DNA from: Beroe forskalii
Lineage: Eukaryota; Ctenophora; Nuda; Beroida; Beroidae
DNA length: 64,000 bases
Direction: 5' to 3'
NCBI GenBank assembly: GCA_011033025.1
Contig: WFMF01000545.1
Coordinates: forward strand, 1-64,000
A program made the translations under genes and the position numbers. Positions 44,068 through 55,820 of the stretch are shown here, piece after piece. Within the stretch, counting starts at the first letter, position 1; every line of letters begins with the position of its first letter. The notes beneath the pieces are model-generated. The model had not been told where the DNA came from, searched no databases, and saw only the letters and a program-made list of their open reading frames with translations.

Positions 44068-45531
44068 ATGTCCATTCCCAGAAAAGCTATAAGCTGCACT
44101 GGTTCCGAGAGCTTTTCTCCTGTGTGTCTACAAACCTTAGGTACTCTACCTCGATATCAGGTGATTGCCGAAGATGAGACATCTTTCTCAAATCCGGATG
44201 ATTTGATCTGTATTCCACACTCCCTTACAGAGGAAATAATTAAACTCTGTCATGACATTCCCACAGGGGGACATATCGGTAAGCCGAAAACCCTATCTAA
44301 AATTCAGTCCCGCTTTTACTGGCCTCGAATGGAACTTCAAATATCCTTGTACATTGATGCTTGCGAAATATGTATTAAAAAGGCCCAAAAGAAAAAGCCC
44401 ATTTCTCCACTGCAGCCATTCAACGGTACCCATCCTAATGATATCATGCAATTCGATATTCTAGAAAATATGCCTTCAAATGTGCATGGTTTTAGTAGTA
44501 TTTTGGTGATGATATGCCGTTTTACTTGCTGGCCGGAAGCTGTCCCACTGAGAAATACCAAAGCCACAACAGTCGCCAAGGCACTCCTAGATAACTGGAT
44601 AGCCCGGATGGGTTGCCCAGTCCAATGCCACAGTGACAGAGGTCCACAATTCACTTCGGAAGTAATGCAAATCGTATATGATCTGATGGGGATACATAAA
44701 ACTTTTACATGCGCCTATAGGCCGTCCTCTGACGGTGCTGCAGAGGCTGTTGTTAAAATTGTCAAAAACCTTTTGAAAGGGTTTTGTATGGAGAATTCAG
44801 CACGCTGGCCAGATTTACTCCAGCAATGCCTGTTCGCTTATCGCACAAGTAAACATAGCAGCACTGGCTATACGCCGTTTTTCCTCCACCGTGGCCACAA
44901 CGCCAGAATTCCTTTAGATATCTTATTTGGCACATTTAACCAAAAGAAATTCAATTCTCGGCAGGAATACGCGTATGATCTATACAAAACCCTCAAGCAA
45001 ACTTATGATTATGTTGAAAAGAAATTGGGTCAAAACCGGGTTTTCATGAAAACAGCTTATGACAAGCGTTCCAAAATAGTTCCTTATAAGCCTGGACAAT
45101 ATGTGTATGTATGGCGTCCACGCCCACCACACAATAAAAACAAATTCTTTGACAATTATTTCGGGCCGTTCAGAATCATCAAGAAGATCACAGACTTCAC
45201 TTACAAACTCGATATTGGTTCTAAATCCCGAATGCACGATGTTGTTCCACATGACCTTCTTAGGTTGGCCCCTCAACAACCTGATTCAGGTCCTGTAAAA
45301 ACTCATGAATATGATCCCCCGTGTCTAGATTTAGATCATCGGTTAGAAATCATTCCTGAGCACCCTATTGAGATTGAATGTCAAACTGATGACGTCACTC
45401 CGCCAGCTACGGACGCGCCTGAGCGCCCTGTTATTGTCTTGCCTGCAGATGCTAACAACGGAGTCATTCCACGGCAATTACGACAAAGGGACGCAATTAG
45501 ACGCCCTGACTTCTATCAAGCTGGATTCTAA
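44068..45531 (+). mobile_element. Ty3/Gypsy LTR-retrotransposon fossil, integrase region
   Basis: The 487-codon frame is an integrase of the Ty3/Gypsy type: an HHCC zinc-binding N-terminus, a catalytic core of the DDE family (HSDRGPQFTS region) and a C-terminal chromatin/DNA-binding part (YKPGQYVYVW, FGPFRI). Gag, protease and reverse transcriptase are not present beside it and no LTR pair was found, so this is a truncated fossil. The long readable frame suggests a moderate rather than great age. Confidence 0.85.
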
Positions 45532-46481
45532 TTACCATAATTCTATATTTTATCTCTATATTGCAATATCTTATTCGGCTACCTGGATAGCCCATATCCA
45601 GCTTAACAAATATCTTCTTCTCTTACCAAATGCTAAATTGCCGAATTACCACCTCGTTTTGAACAATGGGGACGGGACTTCATCCACCAAATTACCATAG
45701 TGCTTTCAATAACAATAGAAACCCCCTAAGAGTTCATCCGAGATACTAATAGAGATTTAGTTCTGGGCAGCAATTACCCAGAAGTTGTATCAAACTTACA
45801 ATGCGTTACTAATTGCACATTAGAGCAATTCAGCTAGCTCCTAATTTGCCCAGGATTCGACGGCATTCCAGGTAACGTTCATTGTCAGAAGTAATTGTAG
45901 TAAACAAAGAGGTTATGAATCTGTCAGCACATCTGTATTGTGAGTCAAATTTGAGCAATTACACAAACTTGCTCGCAAATTATTCAGATGAAGAATAGTA
46001 TTAAGATATCTTTGAAGAGCGCTAGTGAGCGTGAACAACGCGTTGCCAATGCCGCAACGCATAACAACAAATTTCGACATTGCCCCGAATTGAATAAAGT
46101 TTCTGTCTGACACAGTTCCTGCTTAAATTTTTGATATAATCCCAGCATTCACTGTTTGCGCAAAGAGGTTCGACCTCCTCCCAGACATGAAACTGCAATT
46201 CGGTTTTTCCATTCTTTTCTATTCAGTTATCAGTCTGATATCATGCAACAATGTCGACGGAACTCTACTTCCAATTCCGCCAAATGATACAATCGTATTC
46301 TCAATCATGGCTAGATTGGAAAGCGACTGCATTATCTGACCTTTGCTGTTCTGCTGCTTTTATATTGGACCAACTGTCAGTGTACGATAAAAACCGTCCC
46401 ATAACGTGGGTTAAATTTTTCAAAGTCGGCATGCTGCTTGGATTTAAATTGAGTAATATTTTGTGATACAGTAATTGGATA
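45532..46481. other. flank of the LTR fossil; no recognised gene
   Basis: Possibly the 3' non-coding end of the element. AATAAAGTTTCTGTCTGACA near 46093 has a polyadenylation-like signal. A short frame from ATG 46187 begins with a signal-peptide-like stretch (MKLQFGFSILFYSVISLISC) and is only about 49 codons long; its identity is unknown. Confidence 0.35.
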
Positions 46482-46672
46482 ATATACGCTTAGAGCATGG
46501 CTTGGGATGCGCTAATAAAAATTATTGCACGAGGCGAAGCCGAGTGCAAATAATTTGGGTTATCGTCACGAGGCGAAGCCGAGTGCGATAACCCCAGTTA
46601 TTGCACGAGGCGAAGCCGAGTGCAATAACTGTAATTAGCGTATCCCAAGCCATGCTCTTAGTGTATTAGCCA
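46482..46672. mobile_element. foldback with three GCACGAGGCGAAGCCGAGTGC hairpin words
   Basis: AGAGCATGGCTTGGGATGCG at 46492 is inverted at 46634-46660. Between the arms, ACGAGGCGAAGCCGAGTGC occurs three times in the same orientation (about 46528, 46570, 46605). Each lies within its own TTATTGCAC/GTGCAATAA-type inverted pair. The word is of a kind I have seen widely in aquatic invertebrate genomes. Confidence 0.85.
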
Positions 46673-46696
46673 ATGTGAGGAAAACGATATTAAAAC

Positions 46697-47935
46697 TTAT
46701 TTGCATGAGCATTTTAATTGCAAAATGCTCTATCATAAATTATTGCACTTTCGATGAAAACCTATTCATATAATCATATTGTTCGTCAATTTGACTTATG
46801 AAAAGGTGAAAAGATGAATCACAGCTGCTATATGATAAAGTTGGTCACGTGACTCTCAGTGACAAATAAGTCTGAAATTCATTACGATATGCCTTTTAAA
46901 ATAAACAATTTGTTAACTAAAGCAACGAAACAATGAAAATTATGATACGAATGAAAATTATCATACAAATAATCACTGAAGGAGAAGGATGGTTCGTGAA
47001 CAGAAATAATTGATAATGAATTAAACAGGAGTATGTCTCAAACAGCACTATTATATTGTGCGATAACAAATGCAACAACAAAAAAAACAATATCGATCAA
47101 AGAATCAATACAACAAAAACGATATTAACGAATAAGGGCATTGCGATAATCAGCAGAGCATGCAAAAGAGGTAAATGGACTTTCTCGCCGTGTAATTAAG
47201 TAAAGCAGAGCAAGAATGGCGAAACAAAACAGAAACTGCGAATGAGAGAATGAGAAACCGTTTGCTGAAGGATAGTGCTCGAAACCAGTGGCACGTGCGC
47301 GCGCGCAACACGTGACCTTGATTTGGTACAGTAACAGTGGCACGTGTGCGAGTCACGTGGTACGGTAATTACATGTTTAGAGAGATTCTCGCGGGAACGA
47401 AACATTTGCATTTATTTGGTATACATTTGCTAGTAAGAGTGCGTGTTATTTGGAAGGAGTAATATACACTGCAACTATGTGATAGAGACAGTGAATGTAT
47501 TTGATAGAGGGGTTCTGCCAGCGTGTCTATCGCTCTATTTTTTATCCCCTGCCGCTGGCTAAACCCTCACGCAATAACCCGGACGAATCTATAAACACAT
47601 AGACACGCCTATGTCCATTTTGGGATAGTTCCAGAGGGCGTTAGCCCGAGGGATGTATCTGGTTTTGGCCCGAGCCCAGTAGGGCGAGGTCTAGACCAAT
47701 ATGGACCTGATCAGGCAAGTGTCTATATATTACAGAAAACGTCAGAGGTTCTATAATCATCATCCCATAACTATTCAGAGCAAAAATTTTAGAGTGCAAT
47801 AATAGAACTTATTTGCATGAGCATTTTAATTGCAAAATGCTCTATTATAAATTATTGCACTTTCGATTCAACTTATTTGCATGAGCATTTTAATTGCAAA
47901 AATGCTCTATCATTAGTTATTGCACGATAAGCAGA
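46697..47935. repeat. repeated TTATTTGCATGAGCATTTT units
   Basis: ACTTATTTGCATGAGCATTT followed by TAATTGCAAAATGCTCTAT and AATTATTGCAC occurs at about 46698, 47817 and 47876. Each unit can fold (GAGCATTTT / AAAATGCTC). They may be terminal or subterminal repeats of an element of about 1.3 kb. The interior contains an E-box cluster (47292-47359) and a GC-richer block at 47500-47720 without an ORF. Confidence 0.65.
47292..47359. promoter_or_regulatory. cluster of four CACGTG E-boxes
   Basis: CACGTG occurs at 47292, 47309, 47341 and 47354, four times in 68 bp; another lies at 46846 inside the palindrome GTCACGTGAC. CACGTG is the site of MYC/MAX, USF and other bHLH proteins. There is no adjacent gene that it clearly serves, and it may be repeat sequence. 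Confidence 0.45.
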
Positions 47936-48402
47936 ATGAAATCATTCCCCTGCCAAAACAAACAATCAAATCGGTCATGCACTGTTACAAATTATTGCAC
48001 GCTTATAAGTACCCTCAAAATTGGCTAATAATAGTTGGCACTTTTTCAGCTAAGACACGTTTTAAATTTAAGTTTTGAATACGGAACAAATACAAACACT
48101 TATATCTGAGAATGTGCCAGGTATGAAAATATGTCTTATTAGATTAGGGCACTGTAACTGATAATAATATGAATGTAATAACCATCCGCAAATGTATATT
48201 TTGTACTGATAATGAAATGATTTAATATGAAATGTAAAAACTTAAACATATCGACCAATGAATTAAAATCAAATTTGATAATATGTTTACATTTTCATAT
48301 TATGCTTAATGTTTAATAAAAACCGAAAAAAGTACAAATCTAACTCATTGGTTCATGATAATAATATGCATAGTACATACTCGCTAAGTTACTAATTCAC
48401 TA

Positions 48403-49190
48403 CACTCAGTTTTTTTTATAAGAAACTGTCTATAAGAAACTTAGCCTAGGATTTCCGAAAATTTAAGAAACTTAGCCTAGAATTTCGGAAAAATTAAGAA
48501 ACTTCACTGATTTACAATTAAGAAATTAAGAAACTTCTAGCCTAGAATTTAGAAATTTGTGTATAAAACTTATTGCAACTGAAATTCTTTAACATGATAT
48601 GTTTGTTTATGGGGCTGCGCCCCAGACCCCCATTTTTTGATTATGAAATATTCCGAAACTAATCTAGTACTTTATTGAACTTCTATTACAGTATTACACT
48701 GGATATGTGATAATTGGATCATAATATAGAATAGAAATTTAGAAAATGAATCTTTCATGATTTTTCGGTTTAAAGTAACACGCCAGATACTAAAGCACAA
48801 AACAGAAATTTAGAAATTGTTGTTGCAACAGGACACTATTACAGTTCCATATCTATTTCCAAAAGTTCCAAGCATTATAGGATTGAGATATTATCTAAAT
48901 TTCAAAATTTCAAACTTTTTTGGAAGAACATTTGATGAAGATCCCTGAACATTATTGTACATGCTTAAAAGTGTATAATTTAACTGAAAATATCAGAAGG
49001 TTCGATTCTAATCCTCAACTACAGTCTACACAGTAGGTTCCTATGTTGGAAATTTCGTAGACATTTTTCGTACGGTATGTCGGTATGTAGAATTAAGAAA
49101 CCGATTAAGAAACTTTAGGCTCAAAATCGTGAAAAATAAGAAACTTGTAGCCTAGGATTTCAATAAGTTTCTTATAAAAAAAACTGAGTG
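48403..49190. mobile_element. 788-bp TA-flanked MITE, Tc1/mariner-like
   Basis: CACTCAGTTTTTTTTATAAG plus AAACT forms perfect 25-bp TIRs (48403-48427 and 49166-49190), flanked by TA at 48401-48402 and 49191-49192. Subterminal units TAAGAAACTTAGCCTAG repeat three to four times inside the left end and once or twice inside the right. The motif GGGGCTGCGCCCCAGACCCC sits at about 48611. No transposase. Confidence 0.92.
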
Positions 49191-49530
49191 TATTCTAGAG
49201 TTCCCGTATTGTAGAGAAACTTCCAATAAAATTGAATCGAAGTCAGATGCTCAGACATGGGTATAATGTATATATATAATTCTTATAATGGTCGAAATTG
49301 GAATGATTGATTGTTTTATGCAAATGAAATGCATTCAATCTCGCATTATACATGCTAACATGCTCACATACTTACACACACGGAGTACGATCAGATGCAT
49401 AATCCACATGTACATTGTACCTACTGTAGTTCGATCACGTCTAATGAAATGGACACCACTCAGCCACATATTTTACTGCAGCTACAGTCAGTGCAGTGCT
49501 ACGTATGTAGGCAATCTGAGTAGAGTGTAA

Positions 49531-49562
<32 letters not shown>
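49531..49562. repeat. (GT)n microsatellite
   Basis: About 15 uninterrupted GT units. Confidence 0.97.
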
Positions 49563-49564
<2 letters not shown>

Positions 49565-49969
49565 CTGTGAAGCTTCAGTTGTACACTTTAAGACTTAAAG
49601 TATATGTAGGTACATTTAGGAAAAAATGTGTGATGGTATGACAGCTGCCGTCGATGTCATCAATGATGACTCATCATAGTAGAGAAAGGTGAAATGCTGA
49701 AATTGAATAAAAGCAAATAAAATCTTGGTGCTTCAGTGCAATGAGTGATTGTAACACTAAGTCATCACGTTCAAAGACACACGTGACAGCGGATGGTGCG
49801 TCATCAGACCTTTTACAGGTGCTATTGTGAGCAGTACTGTGGCATTGAGTTTGACGATGGACAATAGGCTAAGTAGCCACGTTCCGTTATCCTTGCAAAG
49901 CTACTACTTATACCGAATCAATCTACCAATCTCAGAATCTCACTGCAGTATCGTTGGATACATACTTAC

Positions 49970-51485
49970 ATGTCCATCAGGAAAATTGCTACCATCACCA
50001 TCAGGTCCAGGAATGTACTTTTTATAATGCCTAAACCTAATATCCTTGCCACCTACTCCTGAAATCCTTCCTACCAACCCAGACCAGCCCGATTAATGAG
50101 AAAACTAATGAGACAGCAAATCAAAAAGTAGCAAATACAAGAAATGTATGCAAATATACAAATAAGAGTATTCGACATACACAATCAGCAGTGAATGGAA
50201 ATAAGGTGCTCACCTGTTTTTGAAGCTTAGTATAGCGAGCAACCACGTCACTCAACTCTGCTTTTAACCTGCCAGTCTGCAGGGACTCGTACTTTGATAA
50301 GCCTCTGATGTAGGAGATGTTGCTGATCTGAGGAAATGTGCTAATGTTGCCAATTATCTCGACATACTTTGTCATCAACAATGCACTGCCTACAATGGAT
50401 TCAAATGGATTCAAATGGATTCAAATGGTAATTTATCATTACCATTTCTTTACAATTATATCTTAAAAACAAAATATCTGTACGACATTTTCTTATTTTA
50501 ATGAATGGATTAGAAAGACCAGATCGGGCTCAGTGGGACTGATTGGCTGCACCAGACACATGACATGGTCATATTGATGCTGGGGCTGCCTAGAATTTTG
50601 AATACAGATACTTGGGTACTGGGTAGCTATATCTCTATATTATTGTTATCAGAGAAAATTGCACCCAATCCTACCCAAAAACAATCGAATGTTGTAAATA
50701 CTTAAATAAAGTCCCATAAACTAACAACATAATTTAATTGTTGAAGATGATGTTAAAAGTTAGAGTTTGGAATTCAAAATTTAAAAAAATAATCTCCAAT
50801 GGAGATAGACGAAATTCAACACTGAACACCTCACCAATTGACGTTTTTAAACTGTTATATTTAACCTATTTACCTAAAGTAAGAAAACTCACAAGTCTCT
50901 GGCAGCGGGAGACTTTGGACTGGAATTTGATATGGGTCTCACTGAGTTCAGACCATAACCCTTCATTGTCAGTCAGGGTTCCAATTCGCTTGTTCAACTT
51001 ATCAACCCCATTTACCAGTAAGTTCATCTGAAAATTATTTGAGTAATTTCAAGTACCTAAAAAGTTAGAATTATGGACAGCTGTAAACAGAGAATCCAAC
51101 TTTAAGTAAGTAAATAGTTCTATTCAATTCAATTATATAATAATGGAGATAATCTTTGTAATAACATATTCTCTAGATTATTAAGGAACTGTAAGTTCAA
51201 TTGACGTCAAGTGACTAGTCCAATTATTTTAGGCAAGCACCTATTTACTCTATCAACAAAATACTAAAAGGCAAGAATGCTGTTCCAAAAGCTTTTGAGA
51301 AGCTTGAGAAAAATGTATTTGGTGTTGAGGAAGTATAAGGACACCCCTATATGAAAACATGGAAAGTGAGGGGTCGACTATGCTTATGACTTTATGATAT
51401 GTTTTCTCACCTTTCCAATATTCTGTGAAAGCTCTTCTAGGGATTCTGGTATATTTAAACGACTATAACTCATGTCTGAAGTCAT
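49970..51485 (-). CDS. syntaxin-7/12-like Qa-SNARE, N-terminal exons
   Basis: On the minus strand: exon 1 51485-51411 (25 aa from ATG, donor GTGAGA), exon 2 51027-50893 (45 aa, acceptor TTTTCAG, donor GTGAGT), and exon 3 50327-50214 (38 aa, acceptor TTTCCTCAG, donor GTGAGC). All are phase 0 and join to 108 residues: LEELSQNIGK, then VDKLNKRIGTL, then GRLKAELSDVVARYTKLQKQ. Spacing and pattern match the Habc domain of endosomal syntaxins 7/12 (SNIQK...LNQLGT...DRLVAEF...FQKVQRQ). A further exon-like piece, 50030-49970, has an excellent donor (GTAAGTATG) and frame KKYIPGPDGDG, but its phase does not fit exon 3, so an exon may be missing between. The SNARE motif and membrane anchor must lie left of 49.9 kb; I did not find them, perhaps because of the repeats there. 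These proteins drive fusion of late endosomes and lysosomes. Confidence 0.6.
50395..50430. repeat. 11-bp triplication (ATGGATTCAAA)
   Basis: Three direct units just upstream (on the minus strand) of syntaxin exon 3. Confidence 0.9.
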
Positions 51486-51551
51486 CTTTCTAGGAAGAGA
51501 GATATTCAAAGATGTACCAATAAGAAATGAGAAAAATATGAATAGAATAGA

Positions 51552-51583
<32 letters not shown>
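51552..51583. repeat. (ATT)n microsatellite
   Basis: About ten ATT units, 70 bp upstream of the syntaxin start codon on the minus strand, so in its 5' UTR or promoter. Confidence 0.95.
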
Positions 51584-51584
<1 letters not shown>

Positions 51585-51585
51585 A

Positions 51586-52015
51586 TCTAGACAGCATAAA
51601 TAAATATACCATCGAGCCTCTTCACGTAGGCATAACAAACCCTTATCAAAATATTAAAAAAACAATCTGATAGATCTCTTAATAAGTTAATAAACACTTT
51701 CTAAAACTGGAAGAATAGATGAAATAAAGAATGAGGAACTGTAGGACCCTTACCACACTAAGGCATGGGACATGACCCGAAACTAAGTTAATGACACATA
51801 AATGGTGGTCCATCTTAATAAATCATAATGATATACTTGGGGTGAAGAATGAATAAAATGCAAGCTAAGAATAGATGGATTTATTGACTTAGACCTACTC
51901 AAACAAAAAGTCAATATTGCAGTGTACTTAGACTAGCTTAGAAGCTTAGAGCTACAATTGTGGTTTTGAGTATTTGAAACTGTGTTGCATTCTCATGTTT
52001 ACTAACCCCACCTGG
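51586..52015. other. no gene seen; syntaxin upstream region
   Basis: AT-rich and without ORFs of note. It probably holds the syntaxin promoter. Confidence 0.4.
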
Positions 52016-52612
52016 CAGTAACTGTTGGCACTTCCACAATCCAGTGGCAGACATTTGTCCACTATGGAAGTATGGAAGACAGCAGAAACTGTCAAATGCT
52101 GGCAGACAGTTGGTGGACATTGATTGACTCTGCTAATGTCCGCAGCAGTCCTCTAACTTCAGTTCTTGCAGAATCCACAAACATCCACCAGTGGACACAA
52201 TTTGGATAAACTTTCACTGGCTGGCTGGAATAGTATGCATCAGACATTTGTTTGCCAGACAATTGTTTGCCAGCCACAGAAAATTTCCACCATGAACTCT
52301 GTCCATGGTGTACAATTGTTTGTGGCAGACATTCATTCAAAAGCCAGTGTAAAATTCCTTGGACCCTTGGTGGACAAATGTTCAGTGTAGACAAACTTTC
52401 AGCCGTTTTAAATCCTTGCTCCCTCCTGGTCTGCAACCCAAAGACCCCTACATCAGACATCCCTTAGACACTCAGTCAGTCCATGAGAAAAAGTTGGCAG
52501 ATTCCTAGTGGACATAAGAGGAGTCTACCAATGTCCACCAACAGTCTGCCAGCATTCAAAGGTGTCCACATTCATCTGTGGAAGGCAAATGTCCACCACT
52601 AGATGTGTGTAA
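52016..52612. mobile_element. foldback MITE with GTCCACCA / GGCAGACA words
   Basis: AATGCTGGCAGACAGTTGGT (52096) is inverted at about 52537-52556. The outer ends CAGTAACTG and CAGTTACAC are inverted at 52016 and about 52612. Between them, TGGTGGACA, GTCCACCA, TTTGCCAGACA and TGGCAGACA occur about 15 times in both orientations. Confidence 0.75.
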
Positions 52613-52669
52613 CTGTTTTTTGTATATTATAGCTCCTAAGACCTTCAATTCCATGCCATTCCTACTGTG

Positions 52670-52935
52670 ATTAGAGCTGGATTACACAACTGTTTAAAGT
52701 TGACTGCCCTAGGTGCTCCTTAAAATGGCACAAACTGCAGTTTAAGGTCCACCTTTAAATTCCGTATTACCCAATGTGTTCCTTTAAGGCGATTTTATGG
52801 TGCTCCTTAGTGAGGTAGGTCGACCTTAGAATTCCCAAAAAATCGGCATTACCCAATCCACCTTGTCCTTAAGTTGGTCCTTTAGCTGCCTCGTCCTTAG
52901 TGTTGTAAAGTTTTAAACTTTACAACACTACTTTT
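52670..52935. repeat. repeat with CCTTA/TAAGG words and a 31-bp palindrome
   Basis: 52899-52929 is a palindrome with 15-bp arms (AGTGTTGTAAAGTTT) around a single T. The preceding 230 bp repeat TGCTCCTTA, GTCCTTTA and ATTACCCAAT words. Confidence 0.8.
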
Positions 52936-53079
52936 TACAATCAAATTTGAGAATGTATAACTTTATTGAAAGTTGTTTGTTTCACTGCATCAATGATCAA
53001 TCACATCAAACATATAACTATGATGAATGATAACTTAAATTATGCACATTCCAGGCATGTTTTTGCTATGTATTCAAAA

Positions 53080-53225
53080 ACCCTATAGGCACCAGGGTAC
53101 CGTGCGCAATAAATTATTACGCACTGGAGTGCCAAAATCAGGATTTATTACACACTGTAGGTCATAATAATTTATTATGGTGCAGTGGAACAGTGCGTAA
53201 CAATTTATTTCACACAGTTGAGCAA
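53080..53225. repeat. AATAAATTATTACGCAC-type repeat
   Basis: GTGCGCAATAAATTATTACG, TTATTACACACTG and GTGCGTAACAATTTATT recur in both orientations. It probably belongs with the foldback at 53311. Confidence 0.5.
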
Positions 53226-53310
53226 ACAGTACCTTCAAATCTTGATTTAAAACATTTCCTTGTGTTTGAAAATATTGTCATTTTTTCGAGTAATTACGGT
53301 GCATAATTCA

Positions 53311-53453
53311 GTTTAATAACTCGTAAAAGTTACTAAACTCAGCATTAAAAAACCTCGGCCTTCGGCCTCGGTTTTTCAATGCCATATTACACACTCGGGC
53401 CTCCGGCCCTCGTGTGTAATATTACGTTTAGTAACTTTTACTCGTTACTAAAC
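53311..53453. mobile_element. 143-bp foldback with GC hairpins
   Basis: 28-bp TIRs at 53311-53338 and 53426-53453 (GTTACTAAAC core, few mismatches). Inside are two perfect or near-perfect hairpins: CCTCGGCCTTCGGCCTCGG and ACACTCGGGCCTCCGGCCCT with CGTGTGT. It has the same plan as 46482-46672. Confidence 0.85.
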
Positions 53454-53459
53454 CCTTCA

Positions 53460-54540
53460 ATAATAAGTTATTCAATGTGATGAAATTAATTTTAACTTCC
53501 ACAATGACAAAATATCAAAATTGATAAAAACACTGGAAAGCCAGTAAAAATAAACTGATGTGTTTTAAATACTTAAATAGAAAATCTTTGAGCTAGTAGG
53601 GAAACAACTAAATATTGCTCATTTAAACACGATTCAAGTAGGGGGGTCACATGAAAAATCAACTTGGACGATTCCCCACAAAAATGGTATCAAAATGATC
53701 AGCACGATGAGCTCTTTCAAACAAACTAAGTTTTATTGTTTTTTTCGATAATTTAAGAGAGTTATAGGCTGCACGTGGGCAAGGAGCCGCGCTCAAAATC
53801 TGCAACGCCGAAATTTCGCTTGAAATTACGCACATCTACTGTCCTCACAAAAAACGCGATTAAATGGAAAATCATCGCTCAAATTACAAGATAAAGCATG
53901 GAAATCAAAGCTTAATCCTTTCTCTAACGTTTCTTGAAATTTTCAGGGAAATACATTATGTGGAAGTAGAATTATCAATCTCCAAAGTCAACTGATCAAA
54001 ATTCCGACGTATTTCGTCCATAACTCGGCTCAGGATAGACGTAAAACAAATCTGAAAACACTGTTTGAAAGCTCGCAAGCGCCCCCGTGCATTCCCACGG
54101 TGCGCGCAATTCTTAATGTTGAAGCGTAGCACGTGCGCGCTGATTAGTTTCGTTGTTTGGGTATATTTTGTCAGTTTCGCGAGTCCCGGTGAAAAAATGG
54201 GTTTTTTCAAATTTCTATCTTCCCCATTTTTCATCGAATCATCATGAAACTTTCAGAAAAGTTGAAAAACATAATTAACAGCCATCTGGACTAATTTTTT
54301 CTGAAAATCGAATCATGAGACGAGATATGAGCATTTGTGTACACAAATTTTGTAAAATGCGTCATTTTAGGCCATAACTTCCGTTAGGAGCAAAATTTCT
54401 GGAAAAAATTAGTCCGGATGCTCGGTCTATGTGTTCTATGGCATATATCCAAATTTCAGACAGAACACATTTATACATCTTGAGTAAGGACACTTTTTAT
54501 GTGAAAAAATGTGTTACACTTTTTATCATAAGAGAGATAA
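53460..54540. other. no gene seen
   Basis: ATTAGTCCGGATG (about 54408) and the inverted CATCTGGACTAAT (about 54282) form a loose inverted pair with AAAATTTCTGGAA/TTTTTCTGAAA nearby. No exon is recognised. Confidence 0.4.
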
Positions 54541-55655
54541 GATAATTATTTTGCTATATAGCAACTCGATTAGACATAAAAATTATACCATCACATTTTA
54601 TCATTTTAGCATGTACCCTTACTAAGGTACTCAGAATACAACTATCTATTTTGCATACCAAAATTGTTTGAAAGTCCCTAGAAATTGACAATCAGTACAC
54701 ATTGCACGCTAGAGTTCAGGTGCTTGATCACACTATCTTCTCAACACTGTTGACAACCCCACTTCTGATGAAATGTCTCTTGTTAGGCTCATCAACCTTC
54801 TTCCTCTTCAGCTCTGCTATTAGAGTCCTGTGTGCAGCTCTTTCATCATGGGACCTGTCTGGAGACAGGAACACCATCTTATACTTGTCCCTTTTGCTTA
54901 GTTGGGGAGACTTAGAAATGACATCTGATACAATCGAGGAACTGGTCAAAGTAACCCTTACAGGCCGTGGCCTTCCATCCTTAACCTTGCCCACTCGAGA
55001 AACCTCCATCTTTGGTTTCTCTCCAATCTCTTCCATATAATGCTGCACATCTTCACATTGAGGTCCTCCTTGTCCTCCTCTGCCAGACCAAAAACCATGA
55101 TATTGTGGCTCCTGTCCTCCTCCTCCACAACTGTCTTCACTACAGACACAATGCTGGCTGGTGTGACTGATGTCTGCCCTTGCTGTCCTGACTTCACAAC
55201 AGAGCTGTAGCTCTTGAACTCCTCTTTGACTGTTTCCTGGACAGATGATTTCACACATGATGTGACTGCACTCAACTGTTCATCTTTAAACTCCAGCAAT
55301 TGCCTCTGAAGCTGTACCACATTCTCCTGCGACTCAATCAGTTTTCTTTGCAACACAACCATCTCACCAGAAGTTTGGTTGAGTGGAGATATCTTCTGAG
55401 ACTCATCATACTTCACCTGCAAGTTATGATTCTCCTCCTCCAATCCTCGAACAGTACAGTGCATATCTGTTATATGGACAAATGCTTGACACAGCATTGC
55501 AGCAAGTTTGCCCTTTTCAATTGTTTCACAGTGTTCAACAGTCAAATCCTTGGTACTTGGGCAAGACAGAATTCTTAATTTCCTCTTTATCCACTTATCC
55601 CACATGTCCACATTATCTTCAGTATGATCCATCACAACAACAAAACTTCGTCAAA
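54541..55655 (-). mobile_element. ORF1-only LINE-like element, copy 3
   Basis: Reverse-strand copy with the perfect 3' stem TTGCTATATAGCAA at 54551-54564 and the same 5' start near 55650, preceded by TTTTTGACGAAG as in copy 1. The ORF (start MDHTEDNV at 55632) carries a 2-bp insertion near 55037 that shifts the frame between segments 55632-54958 and 55258-54728. Otherwise it is almost identical to copies 1 and 2. ORF2 is absent. Confidence 0.75.
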
Positions 55656-55820
55656 AAGACTTTTTCCAACTCCACTTAGCATTCACCTGGATCTTCCAAC
55701 CATCATCATAATTTCGTGCTAGTACTTTGTGCGCAAGTACGCGTTGTGACACCCCTAATTCAAGTCATGAGGGGCCAGTGAAACAAATGGACTTGATCAA
55801 TAGACCACCCACCCAACATT
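55656..55820. other. no gene seen
   Basis: Short unremarkable spacer between copy 3 and the AACGTT-rich region. Confidence 0.4.

Noticed and set aside
45368-45700. 110-codon ORF overlapping the integrase frame
   Set aside because: Out-of-frame shadow with no motif.
48985-49020. GGTTCGATTCTAATCC, resembling a tRNA T-loop
   Set aside because: No acceptor, D or anticodon stems around it; it lies inside a MITE.
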